Notes under the pieces: generated by a model
The model's database searches: none
The model's input: only the letters and a program-made list of their open reading frames with translations
Told to the model about the DNA's origin: nothing
From: an uncultured Clostridia bacterium
GTDB taxonomy: Bacteria > Bacillota > Clostridia > Christensenellales > Aristaeellaceae
Direction of reading: 5' to 3'
Assembly: GCA_934630705.1 (NCBI GenBank)
Contig: CAKTWP010000004.1
Coordinates: 1 to 64,000 of the forward strand
Length of the DNA: 64,000 nt
Translations under genes and position numbers: made by a program
Shown here: positions 1-9,438 of the stretch, piece by piece
How the letters are laid out: each line of letters begins with the position of its first letter
Position numbering within the stretch: the first letter of the stretch is position 1

Positions 1-31
1 AAAGCGCAGAAAAATCATTTCCGCAGCCTTG

Positions 32-95
32 CCATGCAGGATGAACCCTTTCATCCTGCATGGAGCGTGTCAAAAACGTCGTTTTTTGACACGCT
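32..95. terminator. Two adjacent perfect hairpins
   Basis: Two inverted repeats lie back to back. The first has 14-bp arms (32-45 with 50-63, CCATGCAGGATGAA and its complement) and a 4-nt loop. The second has 13-bp arms (64-76 with 83-95, AGCGTGTCAAAAA and its complement); its AT end gives a T run on either strand before the arm closes. They probably terminate whatever gene ends left of the window. The doubled arrangement also resembles a REP-like unit, which cannot be tested here. Confidence 0.6.
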
Positions 96-141
96 GAGGG
101 GCCAATGTCCCATCCCTCTGTCCGCTTTTCCCTTTTTTTGC

Positions 142-170
142 TTGCCTTTCTTTGGATGTGCCTGTATAAT
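142..170 (+). promoter_or_regulatory. Sigma-A-type promoter for the GH106-like gene
   Basis: TTGCCT (142-147) and a perfect TATAAT (165-170) are separated by 17 bp. Transcription would begin near 177, downstream of the first possible TTG start at 173, which supports ATG 233 as the true start of the hydrolase gene. Confidence 0.6.
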
Positions 171-232
171 AATTGCGGGTTATATTTATTCGCAGAGAAT
201 CGTCCAATAATGCATGGTTGAGGAGGTCTTGT

Positions 233-3200
233 ATGCTCTATCCGAAGAATGAAACGCCCAAGCTGGAAAAGGATTTGTTCCAGTCCCCCACTTGCGAATA
301 TCGAGCCGCGCCCTTCTGGGCCTGGAACTGCGATCTGAAAAAGGACGAACTGCTCTGGCAGATCGATCAGCTCCGGGCCATGGGCATGGGCGGCTTTCAT
401 ATGCATTGCCGCTCCGGCATGTCCACGCCCTATCTGACGGACGAATTTATGGAGCTGGTGGGTGCCTGCGTGGATAAGGCCAAGCAGGACGACATGCTGG
501 CCTGGCTCTATGATGAGGATCGGTGGCCCTCCGGCGCGGCTGGCGGCATTGTTACCCGGGATCACCGCTATCGCGCCCGGACGCTGCGCATCACCCTCGC
601 AAGCCGGGAAAATGAATCGCCCATTGCCCGCTGGGCCATTTTGCTGGATGAAAACGGCTGCCTGAAGAGCTATCGCCGGCTTCAGGCGGATGAGCAGCCG
701 AAAGATGGCGAAACGCTGCGCAATGCCTATCTGGAAATTGAAAAAGACAATACGTGGTACAATAACCAGGCCTATCTGGATACGCTGAATCCCGAGGCCG
801 TGCGGAAATTTATTGAAGTGACTCACGAGCGCTATGCTCAGTGGTTCCAGAAGGACTTTGGCGGCGTTATCCCTGCCATTTTCACCGATGAACCTGAGTT
901 TAACGCCAAACGGACGCTGACCTTCCCCGAGCAGGACAGCGACGCCATCCTGCCCTGGACCAATGATCTGGACGATACCTACCGGGCCGCTTACGGCGAA
1001 TCCCTGCTGGACAAGCTGCCCGAGGTGCTCTGGGAATTGCCGGACGGTCAGGTTTCCCCCACGCGCTATCATTTTCACGACCACGTAACCGAGCGGTTCA
1101 CGCAGGCCTTTGCCGATCAGATCGGTGCCTGGTGCGAAAAGCACAATATCATGCTCACCGGCCATATGATGGAGGAGCCCACCCTCCGCAGCCAGACGCG
1201 GATGCTGGGCGAAGCCATGCGGGCCTATCGCGGCTTCCAACTGCCCGGCATTGACATGCTCTGCGACTGGCGGGAGTTTACCACCGCCAAGCAGGCCCAG
1301 TCCGCATCCCATCAGTATGGCCGCCCCGGCGTGCTCAGCGAGCTTTACGGCGTGACCAATTGGGATTTTGATTTCCGCGGCCATAAGGCGCAGGGCGATT
1401 GGCAGGCGGCGCTGGGCGTCACCGTGCGGGTGCCCCATCTGTCCTGGGTATCCATGGAAGGGGATGCCAAGCGGGATTACCCCGCCTCCATTTCCTATCA
1501 GTCCCCCTGGTACAAGGAATATTCCTACGTGGAAAACCATTTTGCCCGGCTGAACACCGCTCTGACCCGGGGCAAGCCGGAAGTAAAGGTGGGCGTGGTG
1601 CATCCCATTGAAAGCTATTGGCTGCGCTTTGGCCCCGCCTCGCAGACCGCCGGCCGTCGGGAAGAAATGGACGAGCGGTTCCAGAACATGACCAGATGGC
1701 TGCTCAGCGGCCTGGTGGACTTTGATTTCATCTGCGAATCCCTGCTGCCCAGTCAGTGCGCACAGGGCGGCGCGCCACTGCAGGTTGGCAAAATGGCGTA
1801 CGATGCAGTGGTGGTGCCCGATTGCGAAACCATCCGCGCCACCACCCTGGAGCGGCTGGAAGCCTTTGCGGCGGCGGGCGGCAAGCTGATCTTTATGGGC
1901 GATGCGCCCAAATTTGTGGACGCGGCTCCCTCCGATCGCGCCAAAGCCCTGGCCGAAAAGGCGCTGCGGATTCCTTATACCAGCTTTGATCTGCTGGAAG
2001 CCCTGGCTGATGAGCGGCAGATTGACGTGCGCATGGATAACGGCGAACGCGCTCCGCGCCTGCTTCATCAGCTGCGCCGGGATGGGGATGGCCGCTGGCT
2101 GTTCCTGTGCAACAGCGAAAAGCCTCTGCGGCCGGACAGCCCGGATGAATGGCACTATACCCTTTCCGTGAAGGGCCGCTGGGCTCCCACCCTGTATGAC
2201 ACCATCACCGGCGAAATTCGCCCCTTCCCCTGCCATCAGGAGCCGGGCCGGACGCTGATGAGCCTTACCTGGCATGGTCATGACAGCCTGCTGCTGTATT
2301 TAACGCCCGGTGAAGCGGAGCTGCCTGCAGCGCCAGAAAAGAAGCTGGCGGAGGTTGCCCGGTTCCGCGGTACGTTCCCCGTCACCCTCAGCGAGCCCAA
2401 TGTGGTGCTGCTGGATCAGGCGGAATATGCCTATGACGACGGCCCCTGGCAGCCCAAGGGTGAGCTGCTGCGCATCGAAAAGGATCTGCGCGCGGCGCAT
2501 CACCTGCAGGAGCGGGGCGGCGCGCAGCCCTGGGTGGTGCCCGCGGATACGCATTTTGAGCATTTCCTCTCCCTGCGCTTCACCATCGAAAGCGAGATTG
2601 CGCTGGACACGATTGCTTTGGCCCTTGAACGGCCCGAGACCACGGAAATCACCTGGAACGGCGAAAAGATTTCCGCCGCACCCGATGGCTATTTCACGGA
2701 TAAGAGCATCAAGAAAATCGCCCTGCCCGGGCTGAAGCAGGGAAAAAATACGCTGCTGCTCCGTCTCCCGCTGGCCAATCGCTTCGGCGTGGAATGGTGC
2801 TATCTGCTGGGCGATTTCGGTGTGCGGGTTCAGGGCGATGAAGCGGTGGTCACGCCGCCGGTGCGGCAGCTTGCCTTCGGGGATTGGGTTCCCCAGGGCC
2901 TGCCCTTCTATGCCGGAAACGTCACCTATCATCTGCCTGTCGATACGGACGGCGATTTCACGGTGCAGATTGCGAAGTTCCGCAATCCGCTGCTGACCGT
3001 ATCGCTGGATGGAAAGCGTCAGGGCGTGATCGCTTATGCACCCTATCGGCTGCCCATTGCCTGCGCGCCGGGCCATCATACCCTGGATATTACCGCCTAT
3101 GGCAACCGGCGCAACGCCTTCGGCGCCGTCCACTGCTCGGATGAAACCCGCACCTGGTTCGGCCCGGATGCGTGGTTCACCCGGGATGGCCAGTGGGCGG

Positions 3201-3256
3201 ATGAATATCAGCTGGCGCGCACAGGCATCCTCGCTTCTCCCGTGATCCTCAAGTAA
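233..3256 (+). CDS. GH106-like glycoside hydrolase (putative alpha-L-rhamnosidase)
   Basis: A 1007-residue protein without a signal peptide, so probably cytoplasmic and acting on imported oligosaccharides. The N-terminal part (PFWAWN, then GMGGFHMH and WLYDEDRWPSG near residues 25-120) resembles the barrel region of large bacterial hydrolases usually assigned to GH106 or its neighbours; a FTDEPEF stretch near residue 230 carries candidate carboxylate residues. The C-terminal third looks like beta-sandwich, galactose-binding-type domains. ATG 233 is preferred over an upstream in-frame TTG because GAGGAGG sits just before it and the promoter -10 lies at 165-170. The family link and rhamnose specificity are inferred; the downstream YesM/YesN and sugar ABC genes support a glycan role. 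Confidence 0.65.
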   Translation: MLYPKNETPKLEKDLFQSPTCEYRAAPFWAWNCDLKKDELLWQIDQLRAMGMGGFHMHCRSGMSTPYLTDEFMELVGACVDKAKQDDMLAWLYDEDRWPSGAAGGIVTRDHRYRARTLRITLASRENESPIARWAILLDENGCLKSYRRLQADEQPKDGETLRNAYLEIEKDNTWYNNQAYLDTLNPEAVRKFIEVTHERYAQWFQKDFGGVIPAIFTDEPEFNAKRTLTFPEQDSDAILPWTNDLDDTYRAAYGESLLDKLPEVLWELPDGQVSPTRYHFHDHVTERFTQAFADQIGAWCEKHNIMLTGHMMEEPTLRSQTRMLGEAMRAYRGFQLPGIDMLCDWREFTTAKQAQSASHQYGRPGVLSELYGVTNWDFDFRGHKAQGDWQAALGVTVRVPHLSWVSMEGDAKRDYPASISYQSPWYKEYSYVENHFARLNTALTRGKPEVKVGVVHPIESYWLRFGPASQTAGRREEMDERFQNMTRWLLSGLVDFDFICESLLPSQCAQGGAPLQVGKMAYDAVVVPDCETIRATTLERLEAFAAAGGKLIFMGDAPKFVDAAPSDRAKALAEKALRIPYTSFDLLEALADERQIDVRMDNGERAPRLLHQLRRDGDGRWLFLCNSEKPLRPDSPDEWHYTLSVKGRWAPTLYDTITGEIRPFPCHQEPGRTLMSLTWHGHDSLLLYLTPGEAELPAAPEKKLAEVARFRGTFPVTLSEPNVVLLDQAEYAYDDGPWQPKGELLRIEKDLRAAHHLQERGGAQPWVVPADTHFEHFLSLRFTIESEIALDTIALALERPETTEITWNGEKISAAPDGYFTDKSIKKIALPGLKQGKNTLLLRLPLANRFGVEWCYLLGDFGVRVQGDEAVVTPPVRQLAFGDWVPQGLPFYAGNVTYHLPVDTDGDFTVQIAKFRNPLLTVSLDGKRQGVIAYAPYRLPIACAPGHHTLDITAYGNRRNAFGAVHCSDETRTWFGPDAWFTRDGQWADEYQLARTGILASPVILK

Positions 3257-3270
3257 ACACTGCCGCAAAG

Positions 3271-3300
3271 AGGGCCTGAAGTGCTTCCGCTTCGGGCCCT
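3271..3300 (+). terminator. Hairpin between hydrolase and kinase genes
   Basis: AGGGCCTGAAG (3271-3281) pairs with CTTCGGGCCCT (3290-3300) with one G-T pair and an 8-nt loop. No long T run follows, so it may only attenuate transcription into the sensor kinase gene or stabilise the upstream message. Confidence 0.4.
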
Positions 3301-3326
3301 TCCTGCGTCGGCAAAGGAGCGTTCAA

Positions 3327-5117
3327 ATGAAAAAAGGCGCGCTGCTTCATCTGGCGGGCTGCATTTCCGTGCAGGCAAAATTCCTGCTTATTCTGTTTCT
3401 GGCCCTGGTTGTGGTCGCCGGGGCCTGCTTTTTCTCTTCCCGGCTGCCCTATGCCGCCTATGACGTCCAGCTGCATAACGCCAATGTGCAGACGCTGGCG
3501 CTCTTTGCCGATAAGATCGAAAGCGAGCTGGAGGGCTTTTCCCAGCTTTCTTTGCAGATTCTGGGTGATAACGTGATTCAGAAAAATCTGAGCGTCATGG
3601 CCCGTTCCTCCCCCGAAAGAAAGGATTGGATCGAGGCCAAGCGCCTGATTGACGATCATTTTTATTCGTTTACCCAGACCCGGAAAAATGCCCGCGCCTT
3701 ATATATCCAGCTGGACGGATCCAATACGCGGTTTTCCTTCGTTCGCGGCGGAAACCGTATCAATGAGCTCAGCACGGGCACAATCGACCTGGCCATTCAG
3801 GCCGCCCACGCCGCCGAGGGCCGGCCCGCCTGGATGGGCGTTGCCGGCGCAAGCCCTTCCCTGCTGCTGGTCCGGGATATCCGCGAAATCCAGAATCTGA
3901 CTCTCCATTCCCTGGCCACCATCATCATCGACGCGGATCTGGCCCAGATCGTAAACAGCTGCCAGGCCAAAATGGCCACGCTGAGCGCCACGCTGTCCAC
4001 CGCGATTTATGACGGCGATCTTTGCTTATACGCCAGCGATGATACCATCGCCCAGATTCACATGGACAGCGACGGCTACGACGTGATCCGTCTGAACGGC
4101 CGGGAGCTGCTTTGCACCCGCGTCACCTCCTCCCAGGGCTGGCAGATGATTTCCGCCCTGCCCTATGACGAAATCATGGCCGACGTGCGGCAGACCGCCC
4201 GCCAGTCCCTGCTCATCGCCGCGATCGCCACGACGATGGCGCTGGTTTGCGGCGGGGTGCTGATTGCGTCTGTGCTGCGGCATTTGGATGTGCTGCTGCA
4301 GAAGTTTGACGCGTTTGCCCAGGGCCACGCGCCCGCGGAAAAGGATGAAGCCTATCAGGATCGGCGGGATGAAATCGGCCGGCTCCATCGCCATTTCGAC
4401 CGCATGGCCCGGGATTATGACCGGGTGGTGCGGGATAATTATGAAAAACGGCTTTTTATCCAGGAAGCCCAGACCCGTCAGCTGAAGGCCCAGATCCGCC
4501 CTCATTTCCTTTATAATACGCTGCAATCCATTTATTGCATGGCCCAGGCAGACGGCCAGACGCAGATCGCCGCCATGACCGATGCCCTGGGCAAAATGCT
4601 CCATGCGTCCCTGAGCGATCCCCGGGATCTGGTTCCAGTCAGGGACGATTACGTGATCGCCCGGGAATACATGCGCATCCAGCTGCTCCGCTATGGCGGG
4701 CGACTGCAGCTTTCCTATGAAATTCCGCCGGCGCTGGAGCAGGTCCTTGTGCCCGCCATGACGCTTCAGCCGCTGGTGGAAAACGCGGTGCAGCATGCCG
4801 CCGAGGAAATGACGGAGCCCTGTCTGATCCGCGTTTACGCCCTTCACAGCGGGGAAGGCGGGGTGGATATTGTGGTGGAGGACAACGGCCCGGGCATGGA
4901 TGAACGCATTATCGAAAAGCTGGAAAGCGGCGAAATCAAGCCCGACGGGCTGGGCATCGGCATCCGCAATATCCACCGGCGAATCCAACTGAGCTTTTCG
5001 TCAGACTTTGGCCTGCGCATCCGCCGGGAAGAAGGGCGGACCCGGGTGTATATCCATGTTCCGGATACAAGCATAAAGGAGGAAGAGACGCATGTGCAAG
5101 CTGCTGTTGGTGGATGA
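3327..5117 (+). CDS. YesM-type sensor histidine kinase
   Basis: A 596-residue membrane kinase. One transmembrane helix at about residues 15-35 and another at about 290-312 enclose an extracellular sensing domain. A HAMP-like linker follows, then the His_kinase motif QIRPHFLYNTLQ (phospho-acceptor His) and an HATPase domain with ENAVQHA and EDNGPGMDE. This is the LytS/YesM architecture that typically senses extracellular carbohydrate or its binding protein. AAAGGAG precedes the ATG. It overlaps the response-regulator gene by 26 nt, so the two are translationally linked. The ligand is unknown; adjacent glycan genes suggest an oligosaccharide. Confidence 0.9.
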   Translation: MKKGALLHLAGCISVQAKFLLILFLALVVVAGACFFSSRLPYAAYDVQLHNANVQTLALFADKIESELEGFSQLSLQILGDNVIQKNLSVMARSSPERKDWIEAKRLIDDHFYSFTQTRKNARALYIQLDGSNTRFSFVRGGNRINELSTGTIDLAIQAAHAAEGRPAWMGVAGASPSLLLVRDIREIQNLTLHSLATIIIDADLAQIVNSCQAKMATLSATLSTAIYDGDLCLYASDDTIAQIHMDSDGYDVIRLNGRELLCTRVTSSQGWQMISALPYDEIMADVRQTARQSLLIAAIATTMALVCGGVLIASVLRHLDVLLQKFDAFAQGHAPAEKDEAYQDRRDEIGRLHRHFDRMARDYDRVVRDNYEKRLFIQEAQTRQLKAQIRPHFLYNTLQSIYCMAQADGQTQIAAMTDALGKMLHASLSDPRDLVPVRDDYVIAREYMRIQLLRYGGRLQLSYEIPPALEQVLVPAMTLQPLVENAVQHAAEEMTEPCLIRVYALHSGEGGVDIVVEDNGPGMDERIIEKLESGEIKPDGLGIGIRNIHRRIQLSFSSDFGLRIRREEGRTRVYIHVPDTSIKEEETHVQAAVGG

Positions 5118-6123
5118 TGAAAAGCTGATCCGAGACGGTATCCAGAAAATGGTGGATTGGGGAAGGTTGGGTATTCGGCTTATGGGTGCCTGCCCGGATG
5201 CGGTCAGCGCCCTGGAACAGATGAACGATGAAATGCCCGACATCCTGCTGGCAGACGTGCGCATGCCCGGAATGAACGGGCTGGAGCTGATAGAGCGGGC
5301 CCGGGCGCTGAACCCGCGGCTGGAATGTGTGATTCTCTCCGCCTATGACGACTTCGCCTATGCCCAGCAGGCGCTTCGGGCCGGCGCGGCGGAATATCTG
5401 CTCAAGCCCTGCAGCAAGGAAGAATTGGAAGAAACGCTGCGCAAGGCGAAAGAGAAGCTGCTGCGCCGCGCCGCGGAAAACATGGCGCTGCGGCAGGAGC
5501 GCATGCTGTATCTGGTAAAGGTGCTCGCCGCGCTGGAGCCGGATGAAAGCGGTGCCATCACCCTGCCGCAGGTGGAGAAAGCGAACGGCGTGTTCGGCGA
5601 TCTGAGCCTGCTGCGGGAGGCGCTGGTTTATCTGATCACACACAGCCCGTTGGGCGCATCCCAGGCGGAATGGAGCATCAGCGCTGTGCAGGACGCATAT
5701 CAGGATGGCGAAACGCTGCTGACCCACGCCGCCCAAACCCTCACCCATCTTCGGGGAGAAAAGGACGGAAAGCGTCCCTTTGTGCGGCAGATGCAGGATT
5801 TCGTCCAGGCGCATTACAGCCTGGAGGAGCTGACGCTGCAATATCTGGCTGATAACGTAATCTACATGACGGCAGATTATATCGGCAAGGAATTCACCCG
5901 AAGCACGGGCATGAAATTCAGCGCTTATCTGGTGATGATCCGGATGAATAAGGCCAAAGCCCTGATGACCGCCCAACCGGAGCTTTCCTCCTGGGAGATT
6001 GCCGAAAAGATCGGCATGGGGAAAAATCCGAATTATTTCTCCCAGATTTTCCGCAAATATACAGGCCTTACGCCAAAGGATTATAAGATACAGCAAAATC
6101 AGTCTGAAAACCATAATATTTAA
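5092..6123 (+). CDS. YesN-type response regulator, AraC family
   Basis: A 343-residue regulator with an N-terminal receiver domain (acidic DDE near residue 8, phospho-acceptor Asp in LLADVRMPG, Lys in YLLKPCS) and two C-terminal AraC helix-turn-helix motifs (about 240-340, ending in FRKYTGLTPKDYK). A GGAGGAAGAG ribosome binding site lies inside the kinase gene end, and the 26-nt overlap indicates coupled expression. By analogy with YesMN pairs it should activate the sugar-binding protein and permease genes directly downstream, and possibly the hydrolase upstream. Confidence 0.92.
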   Translation: MCKLLLVDDEKLIRDGIQKMVDWGRLGIRLMGACPDAVSALEQMNDEMPDILLADVRMPGMNGLELIERARALNPRLECVILSAYDDFAYAQQALRAGAAEYLLKPCSKEELEETLRKAKEKLLRRAAENMALRQERMLYLVKVLAALEPDESGAITLPQVEKANGVFGDLSLLREALVYLITHSPLGASQAEWSISAVQDAYQDGETLLTHAAQTLTHLRGEKDGKRPFVRQMQDFVQAHYSLEELTLQYLADNVIYMTADYIGKEFTRSTGMKFSAYLVMIRMNKAKALMTAQPELSSWEIAEKIGMGKNPNYFSQIFRKYTGLTPKDYKIQQNQSENHNI

Positions 6124-6145
6124 ATAAATCGTTCTATTTTTTCTC

Positions 6146-6174
6146 TTTTCAGCAGCTGGCGCAAATTTTATAAT
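6146..6174 (+). promoter_or_regulatory. Promoter for the sugar ABC transporter genes
   Basis: TTTTCA (6146-6151) and TATAAT (6169-6174) are 17 bp apart. The perfect -10 with a poor -35 fits a promoter that needs an activator, for which the adjacent YesN-type regulator is the natural candidate. Confidence 0.55.
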
Positions 6175-6208
6175 AAATCTACCAAATATTCTATGGAGGT
6201 GCTTCGAA

Positions 6209-7480
6209 ATGAAACGGTTTCTCTCTGTTCTTCTGGTTGCCGCAATGATCTGCGCCCTGCTGCCCACGCTTGCTCTGGCGGAAGAGGAGACGACCCTTCG
6301 TGTGATGTGGTGGGGCAGCCAGACACGGCACGACAGAACCATGGCCGCCATCGCCAAATTCGAAGAAAAGAATCCCGGTGTGAAGGTTGATGCAGAATTC
6401 ACTTCTTTTGATGAATACTGGCGCAAGCTGGCCACACAGGTGGCCGGCAACCAGGTGCCTGATGTGATTCAGATGGGCTACACCTACCTGATTCAGTACG
6501 CCAATTCCGGCGTGCTGGCTGATCTGAAGCCTTACTTTGAATCCGGCACCATTGATGTAAGCGACGTGGCCGAATCCGTCATCGCCAGCGGCCAGGTTGA
6601 CGGCCATATTTATGCGCTCTCCACTGGCACCAATTGCCTGGCCACCTTCTACCGCAAGGACGTGGCCGATGCGGCAGGCGTGGAAGTACCCATGGACCTG
6701 ACCTACGAAAAAGTGATTGAGCTGTCCAAGACTGTCTACGAAAAGACCGGACGCACCAACAATATCCCCATTGACCTGGACGCTGTCCGCCTCTATGTCC
6801 GTTCCCGCGGCATGCAGCTTTATAACGAAGAGGGCACCGCCCTGGGCTTTGACGATCCAAAGTATATCGCCGATCTGTGGCAGATGCGCGTGGACGGCCT
6901 GAAGGAAGGCTGGATTCTGGATTCCGGCTCCACCACAGCCACCACAGCCTTTGATAATCTGATCAGCGACTGCTGGATGAACCAGCATTACAGCAATGAG
7001 CTTCAGGCCTATCAGGACGGCAACGGCGTGACGCTGGAAATGGTCATGTATCCGGTCGTCGAAGGCGGCACTGTGCCGCCCGCCTTCTTTAAGCCCTCCA
7101 TGTTCTGGTCTATCTCCGAAAAGTCCAATGTGAAGGACGTGGCCGCCCGGTTTATCGATTTCTTCACCAACGATCCTGATTGCTTTGACATCATGGGCCT
7201 GGACCGCGCCATGCCCGTATCCGCAAAAATCCGCGAGTATCTCATTCCCACCTTTGACGATGTCTCCAAGCGCACTGCTGCATTGCTGGACTATCTGGGC
7301 CAGGAGGGCAAATCCAGCCCCATCATGAAGCCCGACGTGGCTGCCCACGGCGAAATCATGGCTCTTTTTGCCGAATACATGGAGCAGGTGAACTATGGCA
7401 TGGTGGACGATCTGACCGCCTTCGCCCAGCAGTTCATGGACGAAGCCAACGAGCTGATCACCAAGTCTCTGGCCAAGTAA
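6209..7480 (+). CDS. Carbohydrate ABC transporter, family 1 solute-binding protein
   Basis: A 423-residue exported binding protein. The signal peptide (residues 1-24, ending ALA before EEE) looks like a signal peptidase I substrate; there is no lipobox cysteine, which is unusual for a monoderm Firmicute. The mature protein has the family 1 solute-binding start (LRVMWWGS, then FEEKNPGVKV) and a GxxPDVIQM-like stretch near residue 90. It should capture an oligosaccharide outside the cell for the two permeases encoded next. The ribosome binding site is GGAGGTG. Substrate not identifiable from sequence. Confidence 0.88.
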   Translation: MKRFLSVLLVAAMICALLPTLALAEEETTLRVMWWGSQTRHDRTMAAIAKFEEKNPGVKVDAEFTSFDEYWRKLATQVAGNQVPDVIQMGYTYLIQYANSGVLADLKPYFESGTIDVSDVAESVIASGQVDGHIYALSTGTNCLATFYRKDVADAAGVEVPMDLTYEKVIELSKTVYEKTGRTNNIPIDLDAVRLYVRSRGMQLYNEEGTALGFDDPKYIADLWQMRVDGLKEGWILDSGSTTATTAFDNLISDCWMNQHYSNELQAYQDGNGVTLEMVMYPVVEGGTVPPAFFKPSMFWSISEKSNVKDVAARFIDFFTNDPDCFDIMGLDRAMPVSAKIREYLIPTFDDVSKRTAALLDYLGQEGKSSPIMKPDVAAHGEIMALFAEYMEQVNYGMVDDLTAFAQQFMDEANELITKSLAK

Positions 7481-7507
7481 CCCACGGGAAACGCTGTAAA
7501 AACGGTC

Positions 7508-7545
7508 TGGGAGGGGCCGCCGCGAAAAGGCGGCCTCCCCTTTTT
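7508..7545 (+). terminator. Intra-operon attenuator hairpin after the binding-protein gene
   Basis: GGCCGCC (7515-7521) pairs with GGCGGCC (7529-7535), extended outward by G-T and G-C pairs, and is followed by CCCCTTTTT. A partial terminator here is common in ABC operons, giving more binding protein than permease. Confidence 0.65.
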
Positions 7546-7564
7546 CAAAGGAGTGATTTTCCCC

Positions 7565-8464
7565 ATGAGCAGGCTGAGCCAAACCCTGTGTAAGGAAAAG
7601 GTGGCCGGCTACGTGTTCGTGCTGCCCTTCATTATCGGGCTGCTGGTATTCACCGTCATCCCCTTCTTCACCTCCCTTTACCTGGCCTTCACTGATTATA
7701 ATATCCTCACCCCGCCCAAGTGGGTGGGCCTGGATAATTTCCGGCGCATGTTCTTTGAGGACAAGTATTTCTGGAAGTCCTTCTTTGTTACCTTCAAATT
7801 CGCGCTGGTTCAGGTGCCCATCAAGCTGCTGGTTTCCCTGGGCGTAGCGCTGCTTCTTTCCCGCAACACCAAAGCCATCCCTGTTGACCGCGCAGATTTC
7901 TATATCCCCTCTCTGCTGGGCGGCAGCGTGGCCGTGGCGCTGACGTGGAAGCAGCTGTTCTCCTATAATGGTGCCGTCAATTCCATCACCGCCGCCTTCG
8001 GCATTCCGCCGGTAAAATGGCTGTCCAATCCGGCCACAGCCCTGTATGTGCTCATTGGGCTTGGCGTATGGCAGTTTGGCAGCAGCATGCTGATCTTCCT
8101 GGCGGCCATTAAGAACGTGCCCGCCAGCTATCATGAAGCCGCCATCGTGGACGGCGCAGGCCCGGTTCGCCGGTTCTTCAAGATCGTGCTGCCCATGATC
8201 ACCCCCATTTTCTTCTTCAATCTCATCAATCAGACCATCGGCGCCTTCCAGGCATTCAATTCCTCCTATCTGATCACCGGCGGCAAGCCGCTCAACACCA
8301 CGCTGTATTACGGCGTGCATCTGTATAACCGTGCCTTCACCTACTATGAAATGGGCTACGGCAGCGCCATGGCCTGGTTCATGCTGCTGGTGATCGCCAT
8401 CTTCACGGCGCTGATTTTCAAGTCCTCCAGCGCGTGGGTCTATTATGAATCGGAAGGGAAGTGA
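7565..8464 (+). CDS. Sugar ABC transporter permease (UgpA/MalF type)
   Basis: A 299-residue membrane protein with six predicted helices and the EAA loop (YHEAAIVDGAGPVRRFFKIVLP, key residues EAA and G) that contacts the ATPase. ATG 7565 is chosen because AAAGGAG ends at 7553; the earlier GTG at 7553 overlaps that site. It pairs with the next gene, the second permease subunit. No ATPase gene is present nearby, so a shared MsmX/UgpC-like ATPase encoded elsewhere is expected. Confidence 0.9.
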   Translation: MSRLSQTLCKEKVAGYVFVLPFIIGLLVFTVIPFFTSLYLAFTDYNILTPPKWVGLDNFRRMFFEDKYFWKSFFVTFKFALVQVPIKLLVSLGVALLLSRNTKAIPVDRADFYIPSLLGGSVAVALTWKQLFSYNGAVNSITAAFGIPPVKWLSNPATALYVLIGLGVWQFGSSMLIFLAAIKNVPASYHEAAIVDGAGPVRRFFKIVLPMITPIFFFNLINQTIGAFQAFNSSYLITGGKPLNTTLYYGVHLYNRAFTYYEMGYGSAMAWFMLLVIAIFTALIFKSSSAWVYYESEGK

Positions 8465-8471
8465 GCATCGC

Positions 8472-9353
8472 ATGAGCATGACGTCAACAGCAAGGGTGGA
8501 ACGGATGCACAGCATGTCCCGCCGCCGCAGGATCGGCACGGTGGTTTATCACGTGATTGTGGCGACCCTGAGCATTGGGATGCTCTATCCGCTGATGTGG
8601 CTGATCGCCTCTTCCTTTAAGCCCAACACGGAAATCTTCGTCACTGTAAACAGCCTGATTCCCAAGACCTTCACGGTGGAAAACTACGTGAACGGCTGGC
8701 GTGGCTTTGCGGGCCTGAGCTTTGCGGTGTATTTCAAAAATTCCCTGTTCGTGGCCCTGATGGCCACCATCGGCTCCGTCATCTCCGCAGCAGTGGTTGC
8801 CTTCGGGCTGGCGCGGCTGCGCTTTCCCGGGCGGCAGTTCTGGTTCGTGTGCATGATTGTCACCATGATGCTGCCCGGCCAGGTGATGATGATTCCCCGC
8901 TTCGTGCTGTTTAACGAAATGGGCTGGGTGGGCACGTTTCTGCCTCTGATCGTGCCGGCGTTCTTTGGCGGCGCGTTCAACATCTTCCTGATCATGCAGT
9001 TTATCCGCGGCATCCCCCGGGATATGGATGAGGCCGCCCGCATTGACGGCTGCAGCTGGTATGGCATTTTCCTGTATATCATGCTGCCCATGATCGTGCC
9101 TGCGCTGGTAACGGTGGGGATCCTCACGTTCATCAATTCCTGGGGCGATTTCATGGGCTCCCTGCTGTATCTGAACGCCCCCCGGCGTTACACCGTGGCC
9201 TACGCCCTGAAGCTGTTCACCGACAGCGCCGGAACCGACTATGGCGCAACCTTCGCCATGTCCGCCCTGTCGCTGGTGCCGGTGCTGATTATATTCTTCT
9301 TCTTCCAGAAGCAGCTGGTGGAAGGCATCAGCACTCAGGGTATCAAGGGATAA
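8472..9353 (+). CDS. Sugar ABC transporter permease (UgpE/MalG type)
   Basis: A 293-residue second permease subunit with six helices, an N-terminal arginine-rich cytosolic stretch and the EAA motif (MDEAARIDGCSWYGIF). The start at 8472 follows GGAAGGGA by 11 nt and sits 7 nt after the upstream stop codon, so translation is probably coupled. The C-terminus ends in the usual FFFFQKQLVEGISTQGIKG pattern of this family. It completes a one-binding-protein, two-permease importer. Confidence 0.9.
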   Translation: MSMTSTARVERMHSMSRRRRIGTVVYHVIVATLSIGMLYPLMWLIASSFKPNTEIFVTVNSLIPKTFTVENYVNGWRGFAGLSFAVYFKNSLFVALMATIGSVISAAVVAFGLARLRFPGRQFWFVCMIVTMMLPGQVMMIPRFVLFNEMGWVGTFLPLIVPAFFGGAFNIFLIMQFIRGIPRDMDEAARIDGCSWYGIFLYIMLPMIVPALVTVGILTFINSWGDFMGSLLYLNAPRRYTVAYALKLFTDSAGTDYGATFAMSALSLVPVLIIFFFFQKQLVEGISTQGIKG

Positions 9354-9376
9354 AGCAGAATCCATTTCATGCATTG

Positions 9377-9438
9377 CAATGCGCCCCGGATTGGAAAGAA
9401 AACGTCTGCGCGTTTCATTTTCCCCTCCAGGGCGCATT
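9377..9438. terminator. Long-loop inverted repeat between convergent genes
   Basis: CAATGCGCCC (9377-9386) pairs with GGGCGCATT (9430-9438) around a loop with its own weaker pairing. It lies between the convergent permease gene and the small membrane protein gene and could stop both transcripts. The remainder of 9354-9543 shows nothing recognisable. Confidence 0.35.

Noticed and set aside
6191..8539. 782-codon open frame on the minus strand
   Set aside because: It lies opposite the sugar-binding protein and permease genes, is rich in His, Gly and Gln and has no ribosome binding site or family resemblance. GC-rich antisense frames of this kind are frequent throughout the window.
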